Positions 1 through 8,266 of a DNA stretch of 64,000 nt are shown one piece after another. The notes beneath the pieces were generated by a model, which was not told where the DNA came from, did no database searches, and was given only the letters and a program-made list of their open reading frames with translations. Source of the DNA: Cyanobium sp. CZS25K (GTDB lineage Bacteria; Cyanobacteriota; Cyanobacteriia; PCC-6307; Cyanobiaceae); contig JAUCZB010000001.1 in NCBI GenBank assembly GCA_030373325.1, positions 248,001-312,000 of the forward strand. Reading direction: 5' to 3'. Position 1 is the first letter of the stretch, and every line of letters begins with the position of its first letter. The position numbers were made by a program, and so were the translations under genes.

Positions 1-531
1 CTCCATGGTGTAGGGGCGGGTGTCAACGATTTCCTGGCTGTCAATGCCGGCGATGGGGTTGCCGGTGACATTGCGTGGATTATCGAAGGCGGACTGAATG
101 GTGCTGAGGCCAACCCGCTTCAGTCGGGAAAGGATGTCGGGAAGATCCTCCAGGAGAACACCGCGCAGTTGAATGTTCTGTCGTGTGGTGATGTCAGCAC
201 TGCCATGGCTGCCATAGCGGGCAACGATCGAGCCCACCACCCGCAGCTGTTCCGCCGTGATCACCCCGTTAGGGATCCGCAGTCGAAGCATGAACAGACC
301 CGGGGTCTTGGGTCGCCAGAACATGCCATACCACTTGAGACGCAGTTGCAGATCAGTCTCATCCACGTTCTCCCAGCCGAGGCGGGCGAACTTCTCAATC
401 TCGTCACCGACAAGCAGGCCATCCTTGGCGGCCTTGTTCTGCTCGATCTTGTTCAGTTTTTTGCCTTCCAGCCATGGAGGCAGATTTGATATCTGACGGC
501 TATCAGATGCGAAAGGTGGCGAAGAAGCCAT
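1..531 (-). CDS. nirA: Ferredoxin-nitrite reductase, N-terminal part (runs off window)
   Basis: The reverse strand encodes 177 residues from an ATG at 531 to the window edge with no stop. The residues GMFWRPKTPGLFMLRLRIPN, then the segment ITTRQNIQLRGVLLEDLPDI and the asparagine-rich stretch DNPRNVTGNPIAG are the N-terminal ferredoxin-like and first siroheme-reductase half-domain signatures of assimilatory nitrite/sulfite reductases, and match cyanobacterial NirA best. The enzyme reduces nitrite to ammonium with six electrons from ferredoxin in the cytosol. The siroheme and 4Fe-4S cysteines lie beyond the window. A GTA-N8-TAC site 183 bases upstream fits nitrogen control by NtcA. Sulfite reductase is the main alternative, but the RGVLLEDLPDI context favours nitrite reductase. 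Confidence 0.88.
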   Translation of the reverse strand, partial: MASSPPFASDSRQISNLPPWLEGKKLNKIEQNKAAKDGLLVGDEIEKFARLGWENVDETDLQLRLKWYGMFWRPKTPGLFMLRLRIPNGVITAEQLRVVGSIVARYGSHGSADITTRQNIQLRGVLLEDLPDILSRLKRVGLSTIQSAFDNPRNVTGNPIAGIDSQEIVDTRPYTME

Positions 532-1207
532 AGGGGAATGTGCTCTTTGGCATGAAGGGTCAGACGTCAGCTCTCTCCATCAGCAGGCATTTCGCCGAGA
601 GAACGGATCTATCCAGGCCGCTTCAGAAAAAAGCACGGCAATGGAAGTAAGCCATGAAAGATCAGCCAGGCTTGTGACGTTGGCTACAGAGTTCGGGCCA
701 CGGCGAAGATTTGGTAAACACGACTACCGATTGTGGGTGAGCGGCGCGGGCCGTTGGCCGATGGATGGCCATGGTTGTCGGGTGGGCTAGTGGCGTCCCA
801 TCTCCCCCAGCATGCGGAGCGCGCCATGGCGAAGCATCTGCCAGACCCTGGACATGGCCGCCAGATCACTCTGGAGTTCGTTGGCAAGCCCCACGCCCGT
901 ACCTGAAGACGTGGCCCTGCGGGATCGAGCACTTCGGCGATGCGTCTCGGATGTCCAGCTTTGCTGCGAACGGTTGGACCTCGGCAACGGCCTGGGAGAT
1001 GGCTTCATGCGCGTGTTGGGAGGGTCTGGTTGACTTCATCAGGCCCACCGGTTCACCGGTGGTGGCAGAGGCTACCGAATCCGACGGCCACGGCCATCTG
1101 ATCCCGGTGGTCCTGGCCCCACCTGGTGAGGGTGTGAGCGGGGCGGAATCAGCATGGCGTGGAAGCCGATCTGGAATCGTCAGATGGCCAGGGGCTTAGA
1201 TTTCTTT
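532..1207. other. Gene-poor stretch between nirA and the antiporter
   Basis: About 680 bases without a convincing gene. Apart from the NtcA-type box it holds only short overlapping open frames on both strands with no recognisable family, no consistent ribosome binding site and mutually contradictory frames. Bases 780-1200 are as G+C rich as coding DNA and may be an eroded gene, but I could not name one. Confidence 0.5.
714..727 (-). promoter_or_regulatory. Candidate NtcA-binding site upstream of nirA
   Basis: The palindrome GTA-N8-TAC (GTAAACACGACTAC on the plus strand) lies 183 bases upstream of the nirA start. This is the established consensus for NtcA, the cyanobacterial nitrogen regulator that activates nirA. 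A plausible -10 element (GTAGCC/TAGCCA) follows about 25 bases downstream on the minus strand. The motif is short and could occur by chance; the position before nirA is what makes it credible. Confidence 0.5.
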
Positions 1208-2584
1208 TCAACAGGTTGTTTCCGCGTTCTGCAGCTCAGGAACATCAGGTTTCAATACCTTTGAAGCCAGCCAGCTGCTCAGCCATGCCCCAAGTGGGGC
1301 TGTGGTGATGATGCTCAGAACAGCGACAGCGAGAATGACTTCTCCAGGCTGGGTTGATAGGCCAGCGGCCTGCATCGTCATCAGTGGTACCGCGCCGATG
1401 GCGGCCTGAACAGTGGCTTTGGGGATGTAGGCAGCCGTGACGAAGCACTTTTCCCCGGCGGTGAGCGTGCTGCCGCTCAGGCAGGTCCACGTGGCAGCAG
1501 CGCGAACGACCAGGCCGATGGCCAGAACCGCGAATCCAGCCAGTCCCGATTTTAAGGCCACATCCAGATTCAGCTGGGCACCCACAAGCACAAACAGGAG
1601 CAATTCGGCAAAGACCCAGATCGAGGCCAGTTTCCTGGCGATGGCGTGGGCGGTGTTTTCGCTGAGTTCCAGGATCGTTACACCTATGGCGATGGCAGAA
1701 ACCAATCCGGTGAACGGAACAAGACCATTGATCTGCCCCTGCAGGCGCAGCAGCAGCAGGGCCATGCCCAGGATCAACAACACCTGGCGATTCGCGTTCG
1801 GTTGGAACCTCTCGAAGCCTTTGAGCAGCAGCCAGCCCAGAAAGACGCCTACTGCGGCACCAAGCGCCAGGCCAATCGGTAACCCAACAATGTTTCCGGT
1901 GAAACTGGACGATGTTTCCACCAGCAGCCCCAGAAGAATCCCGTTGGCCACGATCACGGCAATGTCGTCCAGGGAGGCGGCAGCCATCACCATTTGTGGG
2001 ATCGCTTTCTGCGTGCCACGTTTTTCCTCGATCAGGCGCAGCATCAGCGGCACGACAACCGCGGGGGATACGGCGGCGATCACGGAGCCGAGCAGGCCCG
2101 CCTCCAGAAGGGAGAGGCCCAGCAGGGGTTGGGCCACGATCGTGACCGTCAATCCCTCGCAGGCGGCTGGCACCCAGGCGAGCAACAGAACCCGTTTCCC
2201 CACGCTGCGCAGTGTCTGAAGGTTCAGTCCGAATCCCACCCGCAGCAGAATGACAATCAGCGCCATCTGCCGCATGTCTCCGCTCATGGCCAGTAATTTC
2301 GGGTCGAGCGCATTCAGCCCCGATGCCCCCAGAACAACGCCGACCAGCAGCATTCCGATCAGGCCAGGCACTCCCAACTTCCGGAAAAGCCCGTCAGCCA
2401 GAAGTGCCAGGATCAGAAGTTCGGCCAGGCCTAACCAGTGCATGAGAGAGAAGATCGGGTGTGTTGATGGCTCGGCCAGCGCCGGTGCGGCCGTGAAGCT
2501 GCTGGGCTTTTTTACGGCCCGACGGGATTCAGGGTTGTCCGTCGTGAGCCTGGTGTCGGATACCTCACCCCCGTGAAGGGCCAT
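1208..2584 (-). CDS. Cation:proton antiporter (Na+/H+ exchanger-like, CPA family)
   Basis: A 458-residue polytopic membrane protein with about 11-12 hydrophobic segments after residue 48. The core has the pattern of sodium/hydrogen exchangers: GVPGLIGMLLVGVVLG early, SVIAAVSPAVVVPLML with the broken-helix proline, and AAASLDDIAVIVANGILLG, whose paired aspartates match the ion-binding DD of the family. It should exchange a monovalent cation for protons across the cytoplasmic membrane. The first 47 residues are polar and unlike the family, so a start at the Met encoded at about 2443 (MHWLGLAELL) is more likely. It stands alone. KefB/NhaP-like transporters cannot be separated on sequence reading alone. 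Confidence 0.82.
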   Translation of the reverse strand: MALHGGEVSDTRLTTDNPESRRAVKKPSSFTAAPALAEPSTHPIFSLMHWLGLAELLILALLADGLFRKLGVPGLIGMLLVGVVLGASGLNALDPKLLAMSGDMRQMALIVILLRVGFGLNLQTLRSVGKRVLLLAWVPAACEGLTVTIVAQPLLGLSLLEAGLLGSVIAAVSPAVVVPLMLRLIEEKRGTQKAIPQMVMAAASLDDIAVIVANGILLGLLVETSSSFTGNIVGLPIGLALGAAVGVFLGWLLLKGFERFQPNANRQVLLILGMALLLLRLQGQINGLVPFTGLVSAIAIGVTILELSENTAHAIARKLASIWVFAELLLFVLVGAQLNLDVALKSGLAGFAVLAIGLVVRAAATWTCLSGSTLTAGEKCFVTAAYIPKATVQAAIGAVPLMTMQAAGLSTQPGEVILAVAVLSIITTAPLGAWLSSWLASKVLKPDVPELQNAETTC

Positions 2585-3792
2585 CGCCGGGGGCTGGGGC
2601 TTTCCAACGAGATCCGCCAGTGCTCCTCCGGCGACACGCCGCCACAGCGCTGAACCAACGCAGCGGTCTTTGCTTCCTCTGCAGAGGCAGCCCTGGAGAT
2701 CGAGGCAGTGGGGAAGCTGCCCTGAATCTGGCCCCCTGCTGACACGCCCCTAGGCCTGAACGATTTTCGAATTTCGTTGCCTCACCCGTGGGTGACGCCG
2801 TTTGTTCTGCAAGCGTGCACGCGGCTTCTGCTTGCCTCAGCGGCGGTTGCCAGGCCTGCTCGCCGACCAACCTGGTTTGCGACATTACCCAGCGTGACGG
2901 GGTGCGCGTAGACCGTTCACGCAAACTTGAACCTGTTTTAGGATGGCCTTTATCGCGTCACCCCCAGTTGACATTGACGGAATCCGTGAACCCTTCGCTG
3001 GCTCACGGATGCATGGAAATACGATCGCGTCTGGTGCCGTCGTGCCTTCTCCCCATCCAATTGAAGGGCACTTCTGCCACATCTGGGAGCCTCTCGCGGT
3101 GGAAGAATGGCCCAACAGTCAGTTGTGATCTTTGTGACTCGGTCCATTTCGCTGCTTTTCTGGTGCCTTTGCCCGCCTACCTTGCTGATGAAAACTGCTG
3201 TTTCGTCTTGACATGACCCCATTGAACTGTATCGCGGATTGTGCCTTCGTTGCGCCGGGAACGGCGTTCCCCTTGGTACACCCTTCTGAACAGGAATGGA
3301 TCACGGAAGGCATGTCACTGGGCATTTCGGGACTGCTCTGCTCTATGTTCTTCCTTCGGGTTGAACTTGATATTCGTATTGATCCCTTTCATCGGCTGGG
3401 AGTTGCTTGCGTATTTGCTGGTGCACTTTTCTCTGCGAGGCCCCGTTCACTTGTTGCGTCTTCATTGGTTCATGAAACAACTGAAGCTAAATGTCAGAAC
3501 TGCGGTTGCAACTAAGTTCAGGCAGGGGAGGCTTATGGCATCGTTGCAGTCCAAGGCTGCTTCGGATGTGTACCTCTAATATGATCTGTTCATCCACAGT
3601 CGCTTCCTGCCTTTCTTCGCTTGGCCTGTGGTTGGTGTCTGGTTTGCCGCTCCGGCGTTTTTTAATCGCCTTCAACCTGATTGACATCAGCTACAACCAG
3701 TTTAGCGTTAATCTCCAGCCCAGCATCATTCCTGCTTTGGCAGATATTCTCAGTTGAGATAATCTTGATGATGAAGTCCTGAGGAAAACTGG

Positions 3793-3824
3793 CACTCGCA
3801 ACTTTCCGCTTGGCTTTGCGAGTG
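3793..3824 (+). other. Perfect 9-bp stem-loop upstream of the terminator
   Basis: CACTCGCAA at 3793-3801 pairs exactly with TTGCGAGTG at 3816-3824 across a 14-base loop. With the terminator 50 bases further on, it could be the 3' part of a structured transcript. No protein frame is disrupted or explained by it. Confidence 0.4.
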
Positions 3825-3873
3825 TAGAGTCAAGCTTGTTGCTCGCACTGCGTCTGCTATCGAATGATCGCAA

Positions 3874-3903
3874 GAGCCCCTTTATGGGGCTCCCCTCCTT
3901 TTT
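3874..3903 (+). terminator. Intrinsic terminator before the beta-helix gene
   Basis: GAGCCCC (3874-3880), loop TTTAT, then GGGGCTC (3886-3892), followed by CCCTCC and a run of five T. This is a canonical Rho-independent terminator for a plus-strand transcript arriving from the gene-poor stretch on the left, and it ends only 27 bases before the next start codon. Confidence 0.7.
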
Positions 3904-3930
3904 ATGAAGTGGTAACGATAGTCCAAGCGA

Positions 3931-4836
3931 ATGAACCTCAAGCTTCTTATCGGTATTCCGCTGCTCGTCATTCTTTTGTCATCTTGCCAGGATGCCATTC
4001 CTGATCAAGTAGAGGCTAGTCCATACGATGAGCATCATATTGCCAAAAGTGATACCATCATCGACTGCAGCAATGGCAAGTTCAATGAGGGCCGGCTCAC
4101 GAGGATTGTGATTCATTCAGCAACTGAAAGATTGCAAAATATCACTATTCGCAATTGTGAGCTGAAAGGTTCAATCCGAATGTATGGCCTAGGCCTTACT
4201 GGGGCGGATCAGGCGGTAAGGGAGTCTTCCCGTAAACAAGGGCACACAGAAAGAGCGCAGGCTGCAGCGCCAACAAACATCCTCATTTCCAATGTAACTT
4301 TTGAGGAGGATGGAGACATTCCCGTGTTCGTTTCTCCTGGAGTTACGCATGTCACTATTGAAAACAGTACGTTTACTGGGAAGTCCAACTCAACGGCTAT
4401 CTATCTGGCGGCAGAAAGTGGACACAACAGAATCCTGAATAACACCTTCGACATGGCTGTCGCTAGAGAAGTTATTGCCGTGGATGGCTCCGCCCATAAT
4501 CGTATTGCCAATAATGACTTTAGGATTGTCTCTGGCGGGGGGATCTATCTATACCGAAACTGCGGTGAGGACGGAACGGTCAGGCACCAATCGCCTCAGT
4601 ACAATATAATTGAAGGCAATGTCTTCAGCTTGATCGATTTAACAAAGAACGGGTGGGGAGTTTGGCTGGGATCACGAAACGGGAATAGAAAATACTGTGG
4701 CGATGACAGCGGCTTCCCATTTGGCAGCAGTATCAGTGACCGAGACTATGCGAATCATAATGCAGTAAGAGGCAACATCTTCAACGGCTCAGATAGAACT
4801 GTGCTTGATAATGGCCAAAACAATAATATTCAATAA
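3931..4836 (+). CDS. Right-handed parallel beta-helix lipoprotein
   Basis: A 301-residue protein beginning with a lipoprotein signal: basic MNLK, hydrophobic core, and lipobox LLSSC with Cys at residue 19. From about residue 45 it shows coil repeats typical of NosD/pectate-lyase-like beta-helices: TNILISNVTFEED, HVTIENSTFTG, HNRILNNTF, HNRIANNDF, YNIIEGNVF and HNAVRGNIF, spaced at about one coil length with asparagine ladders. The fold usually binds or cuts polysaccharide, but no catalytic set is evident, so a surface glycan-binding role is only inference. It is markedly A+T richer than its neighbours and sits next to a gene-poor stretch, suggesting acquisition by transfer. No strong ribosome binding site is visible before the ATG. 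Confidence 0.75.
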   Translation: MNLKLLIGIPLLVILLSSCQDAIPDQVEASPYDEHHIAKSDTIIDCSNGKFNEGRLTRIVIHSATERLQNITIRNCELKGSIRMYGLGLTGADQAVRESSRKQGHTERAQAAAPTNILISNVTFEEDGDIPVFVSPGVTHVTIENSTFTGKSNSTAIYLAAESGHNRILNNTFDMAVAREVIAVDGSAHNRIANNDFRIVSGGGIYLYRNCGEDGTVRHQSPQYNIIEGNVFSLIDLTKNGWGVWLGSRNGNRKYCGDDSGFPFGSSISDRDYANHNAVRGNIFNGSDRTVLDNGQNNNIQ

Positions 4837-5051
4837 AGGCTTTCTATATGGCGAATCCTTTCGATGAATGATCGTCCCTTCCGTGCTATGGACTGAACTC
4901 GCACCCAGATAGGCTCAGGAGAGGGGTGTCGTTATCCAGAAGACAGATAGAGAAGATCCGCAAACCTGGTGGCAGACAAGCCATCGCAGAAGTTGTGGAT
5001 CAGTGCAACGAAGTTAGAAGAGGGCCTGGCCATCAAGATCCAGTAAAGTGC

Positions 5052-5678
5052 ATGATAAAGGTGGCAGTAACCGCCTTATCCCCCACCGCCTTATCCCCCA
5101 CCGCCTTGACGACGCAGTACTACACCGCTACCAGTCTCGATGGCTTCGTCGCCACGGAAGACGACGGCTTGGATTGGCTGTTCCCGTTGGGTGCGGCCAA
5201 AGATACGGGCTACCCGGCCTTCTTGGCCCAGGTCGGCGCCGTGGCCATGGGCGCGTCGACTTACGAGTGGATGCTGCGAAACACCGATATGGTTCTCGAG
5301 GAGTCGGGTTCAGTGTGGCCGTTCACCCAACCCACCTGGGTGTTCACCCATCGAGAGCTTCCTGGCATCGATGGGGCGGACATTCGCTTCGTCCAAGGCA
5401 GCGTCAAGGAGGTCCACGGTCGGATGATGGAAGTGGCGGGCGAGAAGAACATCTGGATGGCCGGTGGCGGAGAGCTGGCGGCCCAGTTCCATGATGCGGG
5501 TCTGCTGGATGAAGCCATCATTCAGATCGGCTCGGTCACCCTTGGCCGGGGCAAGCCCCTCTTCCCTCGCAGGGTGACCAACCCACCCTGGCGGTTGCTG
5601 TCGGTCCGCCAGATCGGTTCCGGTCTGGCGGAGCTGCACTACGCGCTGCCCCGGGCCGGTGATGTTGCACCCGGGTAA
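5052..5678 (+). CDS. Dihydrofolate-reductase-like protein (RibD C-terminal family)
   Basis: The conserved part starts at TTQYYTATSLDGFVA and continues with DDGLDWLFPLG, VGAVAMGASTYEWML, PTWVFTHRELP, KNIWMAGGGELAAQFHDAGL and the closing ITQIGSVTLGRGKPLF-like segment, the usual order of the NADPH-binding RibD_C/DHFR-like family (about 180-190 residues). The frame is open upstream to 4926. I take the ATG at 5052; the TTG at 5106, immediately before TTQYY, would give the normal family length. A 15-base tandem repeat between these two codons adds two LSPTA units and makes the start uncertain. Substrate unknown; these enzymes reduce pteridine- or pyrimidine-like compounds. Confidence 0.78.
   Translation: MIKVAVTALSPTALSPTALTTQYYTATSLDGFVATEDDGLDWLFPLGAAKDTGYPAFLAQVGAVAMGASTYEWMLRNTDMVLEESGSVWPFTQPTWVFTHRELPGIDGADIRFVQGSVKEVHGRMMEVAGEKNIWMAGGGELAAQFHDAGLLDEAIIQIGSVTLGRGKPLFPRRVTNPPWRLLSVRQIGSGLAELHYALPRAGDVAPG
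5072..5101 (+). repeat. Two tandem 15-bp units at the 5' end of the DHFR-like gene
   Basis: CGCCTTATCCCCCAC occurs at 5072-5086 and again at 5087-5101, followed by a partial third copy CGCCTT. The unit length is a multiple of three, so copy-number change keeps frame. It lies between two candidate start codons and codes for a repeated LSPTA if translated. Confidence 0.85.
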
Positions 5679-6135
5679 GGCGCCTTAGCCGTGTGCCGCC
5701 ACCATCAGACCCCCTGGCTTGATCCGAACCCATCCGGCGCTTTCCATCATCGGATCTCCCCGGAGCGGATCACATTTCAGGCCCTCATGCGGAGACAAGT
5801 GGTTCAGATTCTGGCCCCCAGATCTGTCCGTCTATCCGCCGACGGCGCGTCGCACGGCGTTTCATCAGACGGCTGCGGACTTTCTTCTGTGATTGGTGCA
5901 GAGTTCCGTAGGGAGAAGTTGCGAAGCCTTCCTTTGCTGCCGCTCTGATGGGTTTCTGTTGCTTCGGGAGATCACTGCAGTCGTTAAGCCGTCAGGCAGC
6001 CATTCTGGTAGGGGCGGCTACTCGTGCAGCCGGATCTGGAGGTCATCCCTCAGGCCAGAGATAAGTATCTGGTTGAGTTGCAGATGCAGTGATCAGGCCT
6101 GTTAGGCTTCTTCGAAGGGTTGTATCCTGTTGCTG
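5679..6135. other. Intergenic stretch, nothing recognised
   Basis: About 455 bases before the BASS transporter. Short frames on the plus strand have no family resemblance. No tRNA, clear promoter or terminator was seen. Confidence 0.5.
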
Positions 6136-7017
6136 ATGCAGAATAGCTTCTTCACTGTTTTGTTATTGCCTCTGGCCTTGGCCATTGTCATGCTTGGTAT
6201 GGGGCTGAGTCTTGTCACTGACGACTTCAGGCGCATCACGCGCTATCCCATAGCGGTCGCGGTGGGCACGGTCTGCCAGACCGTGATCTTGCCGCTGCTC
6301 GGGGCGTTGATCGCTGTGGTGGTGCCCATGCAGCCGGCCATCGCGGTGGGTCTGGTTGTGCTGGCCGTCTGTCCCGGAGGGCCCTCCTCAAACCTGATGA
6401 CCTATCTCGCCAGGGGTGATGTGGCCCTGTCAGTGACATTGACAGCCGTCAGCAGCATCGTCACTGTCTTCACCATCCCTCTGTTCAGCAATCTGGCCCT
6501 CCAGTATTTCCTCGGGGACAATGTGGCGTTCGCCCTGCCGATGGGAAAGACCATGCTGCAGATCTTCCTGATCACCTTGCTGCCGACGGCGATCGGGATG
6601 GCCATCCGTCACCGATATCCGGAGCCTTCCCGCCGCCTTGAGAAGCAGATCAGCCGCCTTGCCGTGGGGCTCCTGGCCCTGATCATCGCGCTGGTGTTGG
6701 TTCGGGAGGGCAGCAAACTCCCAGGATTTCTGGTGCAGGTGGGAATCGGCGTCCTGATGCTCAACCTCCTGTCCATGCTGGCAGGTTTGCTGGCTGGAAA
6801 GCTGTTTCGTCTCCCCCTTGCTCAGCAGGTGTGCATCGCGATTGAAGTGGGGATTCAAAATGGAACCCTGGCGATCGCCATCACGGCCGGTCTGCTCAAC
6901 AATCCCGACATGGCGGTACCCGCTGCAGTCTATAGCTTGTTGATGTATATAACGGGCTTTGGCGCCATTCTCTATGGCAGAAAACTGCTCGGTGGCGCGT
7001 CGGGTTTGGGCAGCTGA
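6136..7017 (+). CDS. Bile acid:sodium symporter (BASS) family transporter
   Basis: A 293-residue protein with nine to ten hydrophobic helices. The segment AVCPGGPSSNLMTYLARGDV is the signature crossover of the BASS/SbtA-unrelated bile acid symporter family, and EVGIQNGTLAIAI near the C-terminus is the second crossover with the conserved E-G-x-Q-N that forms the sodium site. It probably imports an organic anion with Na+ across the cytoplasmic membrane; substrate unknown (pyruvate and other organic acids are known for relatives). I chose ATG 6136; an in-frame TTG lies two codons earlier. Single gene, no operon partner. Confidence 0.87.
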   Translation: MQNSFFTVLLLPLALAIVMLGMGLSLVTDDFRRITRYPIAVAVGTVCQTVILPLLGALIAVVVPMQPAIAVGLVVLAVCPGGPSSNLMTYLARGDVALSVTLTAVSSIVTVFTIPLFSNLALQYFLGDNVAFALPMGKTMLQIFLITLLPTAIGMAIRHRYPEPSRRLEKQISRLAVGLLALIIALVLVREGSKLPGFLVQVGIGVLMLNLLSMLAGLLAGKLFRLPLAQQVCIAIEVGIQNGTLAIAITAGLLNNPDMAVPAAVYSLLMYITGFGAILYGRKLLGGASGLGS

Positions 7018-7071
7018 AGGATGGCCCGTACGTTCGCATCACAGCCATCGTCCTGAACGCTCTCTCGCGCC

Positions 7072-7330
7072 ATGAAGCGCGTGGACACTTTCATGTACGG
7101 CCTGTCCAGCCTCTCGGAAGATGAGATGAAGATCACTGCAGGCTTGGCTAAGGTGGGCGGATGGAACTCAGGCCTTCATGATTCCACCGCCGTTGACGCC
7201 GCCGATCCCACAGCCTTTCTGGTGGTGAACGACAGCGATCAGCTGATCGCCAGTCTGTCCCGCGTCATGCTCGGCATCGTGTTGGGATTCATCCGTCTGG
7301 TAGAGCCATCGGCAAGGCCGCCGTTGATCG
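7072..7330 (+). pseudogene. GNAT acetyltransferase remnant (N-terminal part only)
   Basis: The frame starting at 7072 holds EMKITAGLAKVGGWNSGLHD followed by AADPTAFLVV and LIASLSRV. The GWN-x-GLHD and DP-x-x-FL pattern is characteristic of the N-terminus of a GNAT acetyltransferase family. After about residue 65 the resemblance ends and the frame runs into unrelated sequence; the acetyl-CoA site (QxxGxG/A) is absent. A different frame just after it (about 7330-7450) reads RWSPLLRYANDPNRVVPF, which looks protein-like but was not recognised. I infer a truncated, non-functional copy. Confidence 0.55.
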
Positions 7331-7549
7331 ATGGTCCCCGCTGCTCAGGTACGCGAACGACCCCAACAGGGTGGTGCCCTTCTCCATTCGCAAGTCGATC
7401 GCCAAGGCGCAGGCGTTGTTGGAGCCCCCCCAGCTGAAGCCGGTAGCTTCTGCGTGTCATCGGTGAATGCGCGTGGGATTGATCTTCCCCGGCCGGTCCA
7501 CCGCCCAGACCGTTTCCACCGGTGTGGCGTGGGGCACGTCTCGCACAAG

Positions 7550-7849
7550 ATGAAGGCCTCCTCTGCCAAAATGATTGTCGTTTCAGGGCTTTTCGTGACG
7601 GGTCGTCGGCCGCTCCTCACCCCGCTGGTTGCCATTGGCGGTCTTCTCGCCGCACTCGGTACCGCTTCTGTGCTGGCTCAGCATGAGGGCCACGGGGCCC
7701 AGCAGGCGGTGTTTGCCACCAAGGCAGAAGCGGAAGCCGCCGCCAGGCATTTCCATTGCACCGGTGCCCACAAGATGGGCAACCAGTGGATGCCCTGTGC
7801 CAGCCATGGTGAGGCGACAGGCGGCATCTCCAGCCCCGCCGGGCACTGA
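7550..7849 (+). CDS. DUF3721 small secreted-type protein
   Basis: A 99-residue protein. It has a hydrophobic signal-like stretch (LLTPLVAIGGLLAALGTASVLA) followed by a His-rich HEGHG, then the DUF3721 core: FATKAEAEAAARHFHCTGAHKMGNQWMPC, here given only in outline as T-x-AEAE-x-AA, F-x-C-x-GAHKMG-x-x-WMPC and H. The paired Cys and several His suggest metal or redox chemistry, but no function is established. Start ATG at 7550; the ATG at 7571 is possible. It is followed at once by a second, damaged protein with the same C-terminal motif. Confidence 0.7.
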   Translation: MKASSAKMIVVSGLFVTGRRPLLTPLVAIGGLLAALGTASVLAQHEGHGAQQAVFATKAEAEAAARHFHCTGAHKMGNQWMPCASHGEATGGISSPAGH

Positions 7850-7916
7850 TGGCCAAGCTGGTCCCTTCGGAGTCTCCACCCGATCGCTCCCACCGGCCTG
7901 CGGCGGTCAACCGAAA

Positions 7917-8242
7917 TTGGTGGCCATCGGCATCGCCCCCCTGGGGATCATTTCGATCGGCATCGATCCCATGGGGGTGGTCAGCATCGGCGTCGTGCTG
8001 ATCGGGATCCTGATCGCGGGGGTGAACGTGATGGGTGTGTGGTGGGTGGGCCTGGGGGGATGGGCCCGTACCGCCTGGGCGCCCAGGCCGGCCAGATTCA
8101 CCATCACAACCCCGACCAGAGGAACATCTATGCCTACCCCAGCCGGGGGGAAGCGCTGAGGAAGGCGAAGGAACTCGGCTGTGAGGCGGTGCATGCCATG
8201 GGCTCGCTCTGGATGCCCTGCCAGGAACACCCGACCCCCTGA
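7917..8242 (+). pseudogene. Second DUF3721-type protein, split by a one-base frameshift
   Basis: From TTG 7917 (or GTG 7920) one frame encodes a repetitive hydrophobic segment, LVAIGIAPLGIISIGIDPMG then VVSIGVVLIGILIAG and VNVMGVWWVGLGG. At the G6 run ending at 8059 the coding potential passes to another frame, giving MGPYRLGAQAGQIHHHNP and then the DUF3721-like ending YPSRGEALRKAKELGCEAVH, AMGSLWMPC. One additional G in the run restores a single frame of about 108 codons. It may be a mutation, a sequencing error in a homopolymer, or slippage. The (I/V)-G-(I/V)-x-P-M-G repeat suggests a stacked hairpin membrane segment. No firm start signal. Confidence 0.6.
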
Positions 8243-8266
8243 ATCTCAGTCCAGGGGCTTTGACCA

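Larger units (their letters stand above)
2585..3930. other. Long A+T-richer stretch without a convincing gene
   Basis: About 1.35 kb between the antiporter and the beta-helix lipoprotein. From roughly 3,100 it is clearly richer in A+T than the neighbouring core genes. Short frames exist, for example one at 3241-3579 with a hydrophobic middle (LNLIFVLIPFIGWELLAYLL) and one at 3491-3757, but they overlap in different frames and have no clear start signal or family. The right end carries two stem-loops, the second a good intrinsic terminator. The region may be a decayed island or hold an unrecognised RNA. Confidence 0.5.

Noticed and set aside
684..1048. Minus-strand frames upstream of nirA as a transposase fragment
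   Set aside because: No conserved catalytic residues or inverted repeats could be found.
3241..3579. A 112-codon frame with a hydrophobic centre
   Set aside because: Overlaps other frames in the gene-poor stretch, no start signal, no family; kept only as part of the gap description.
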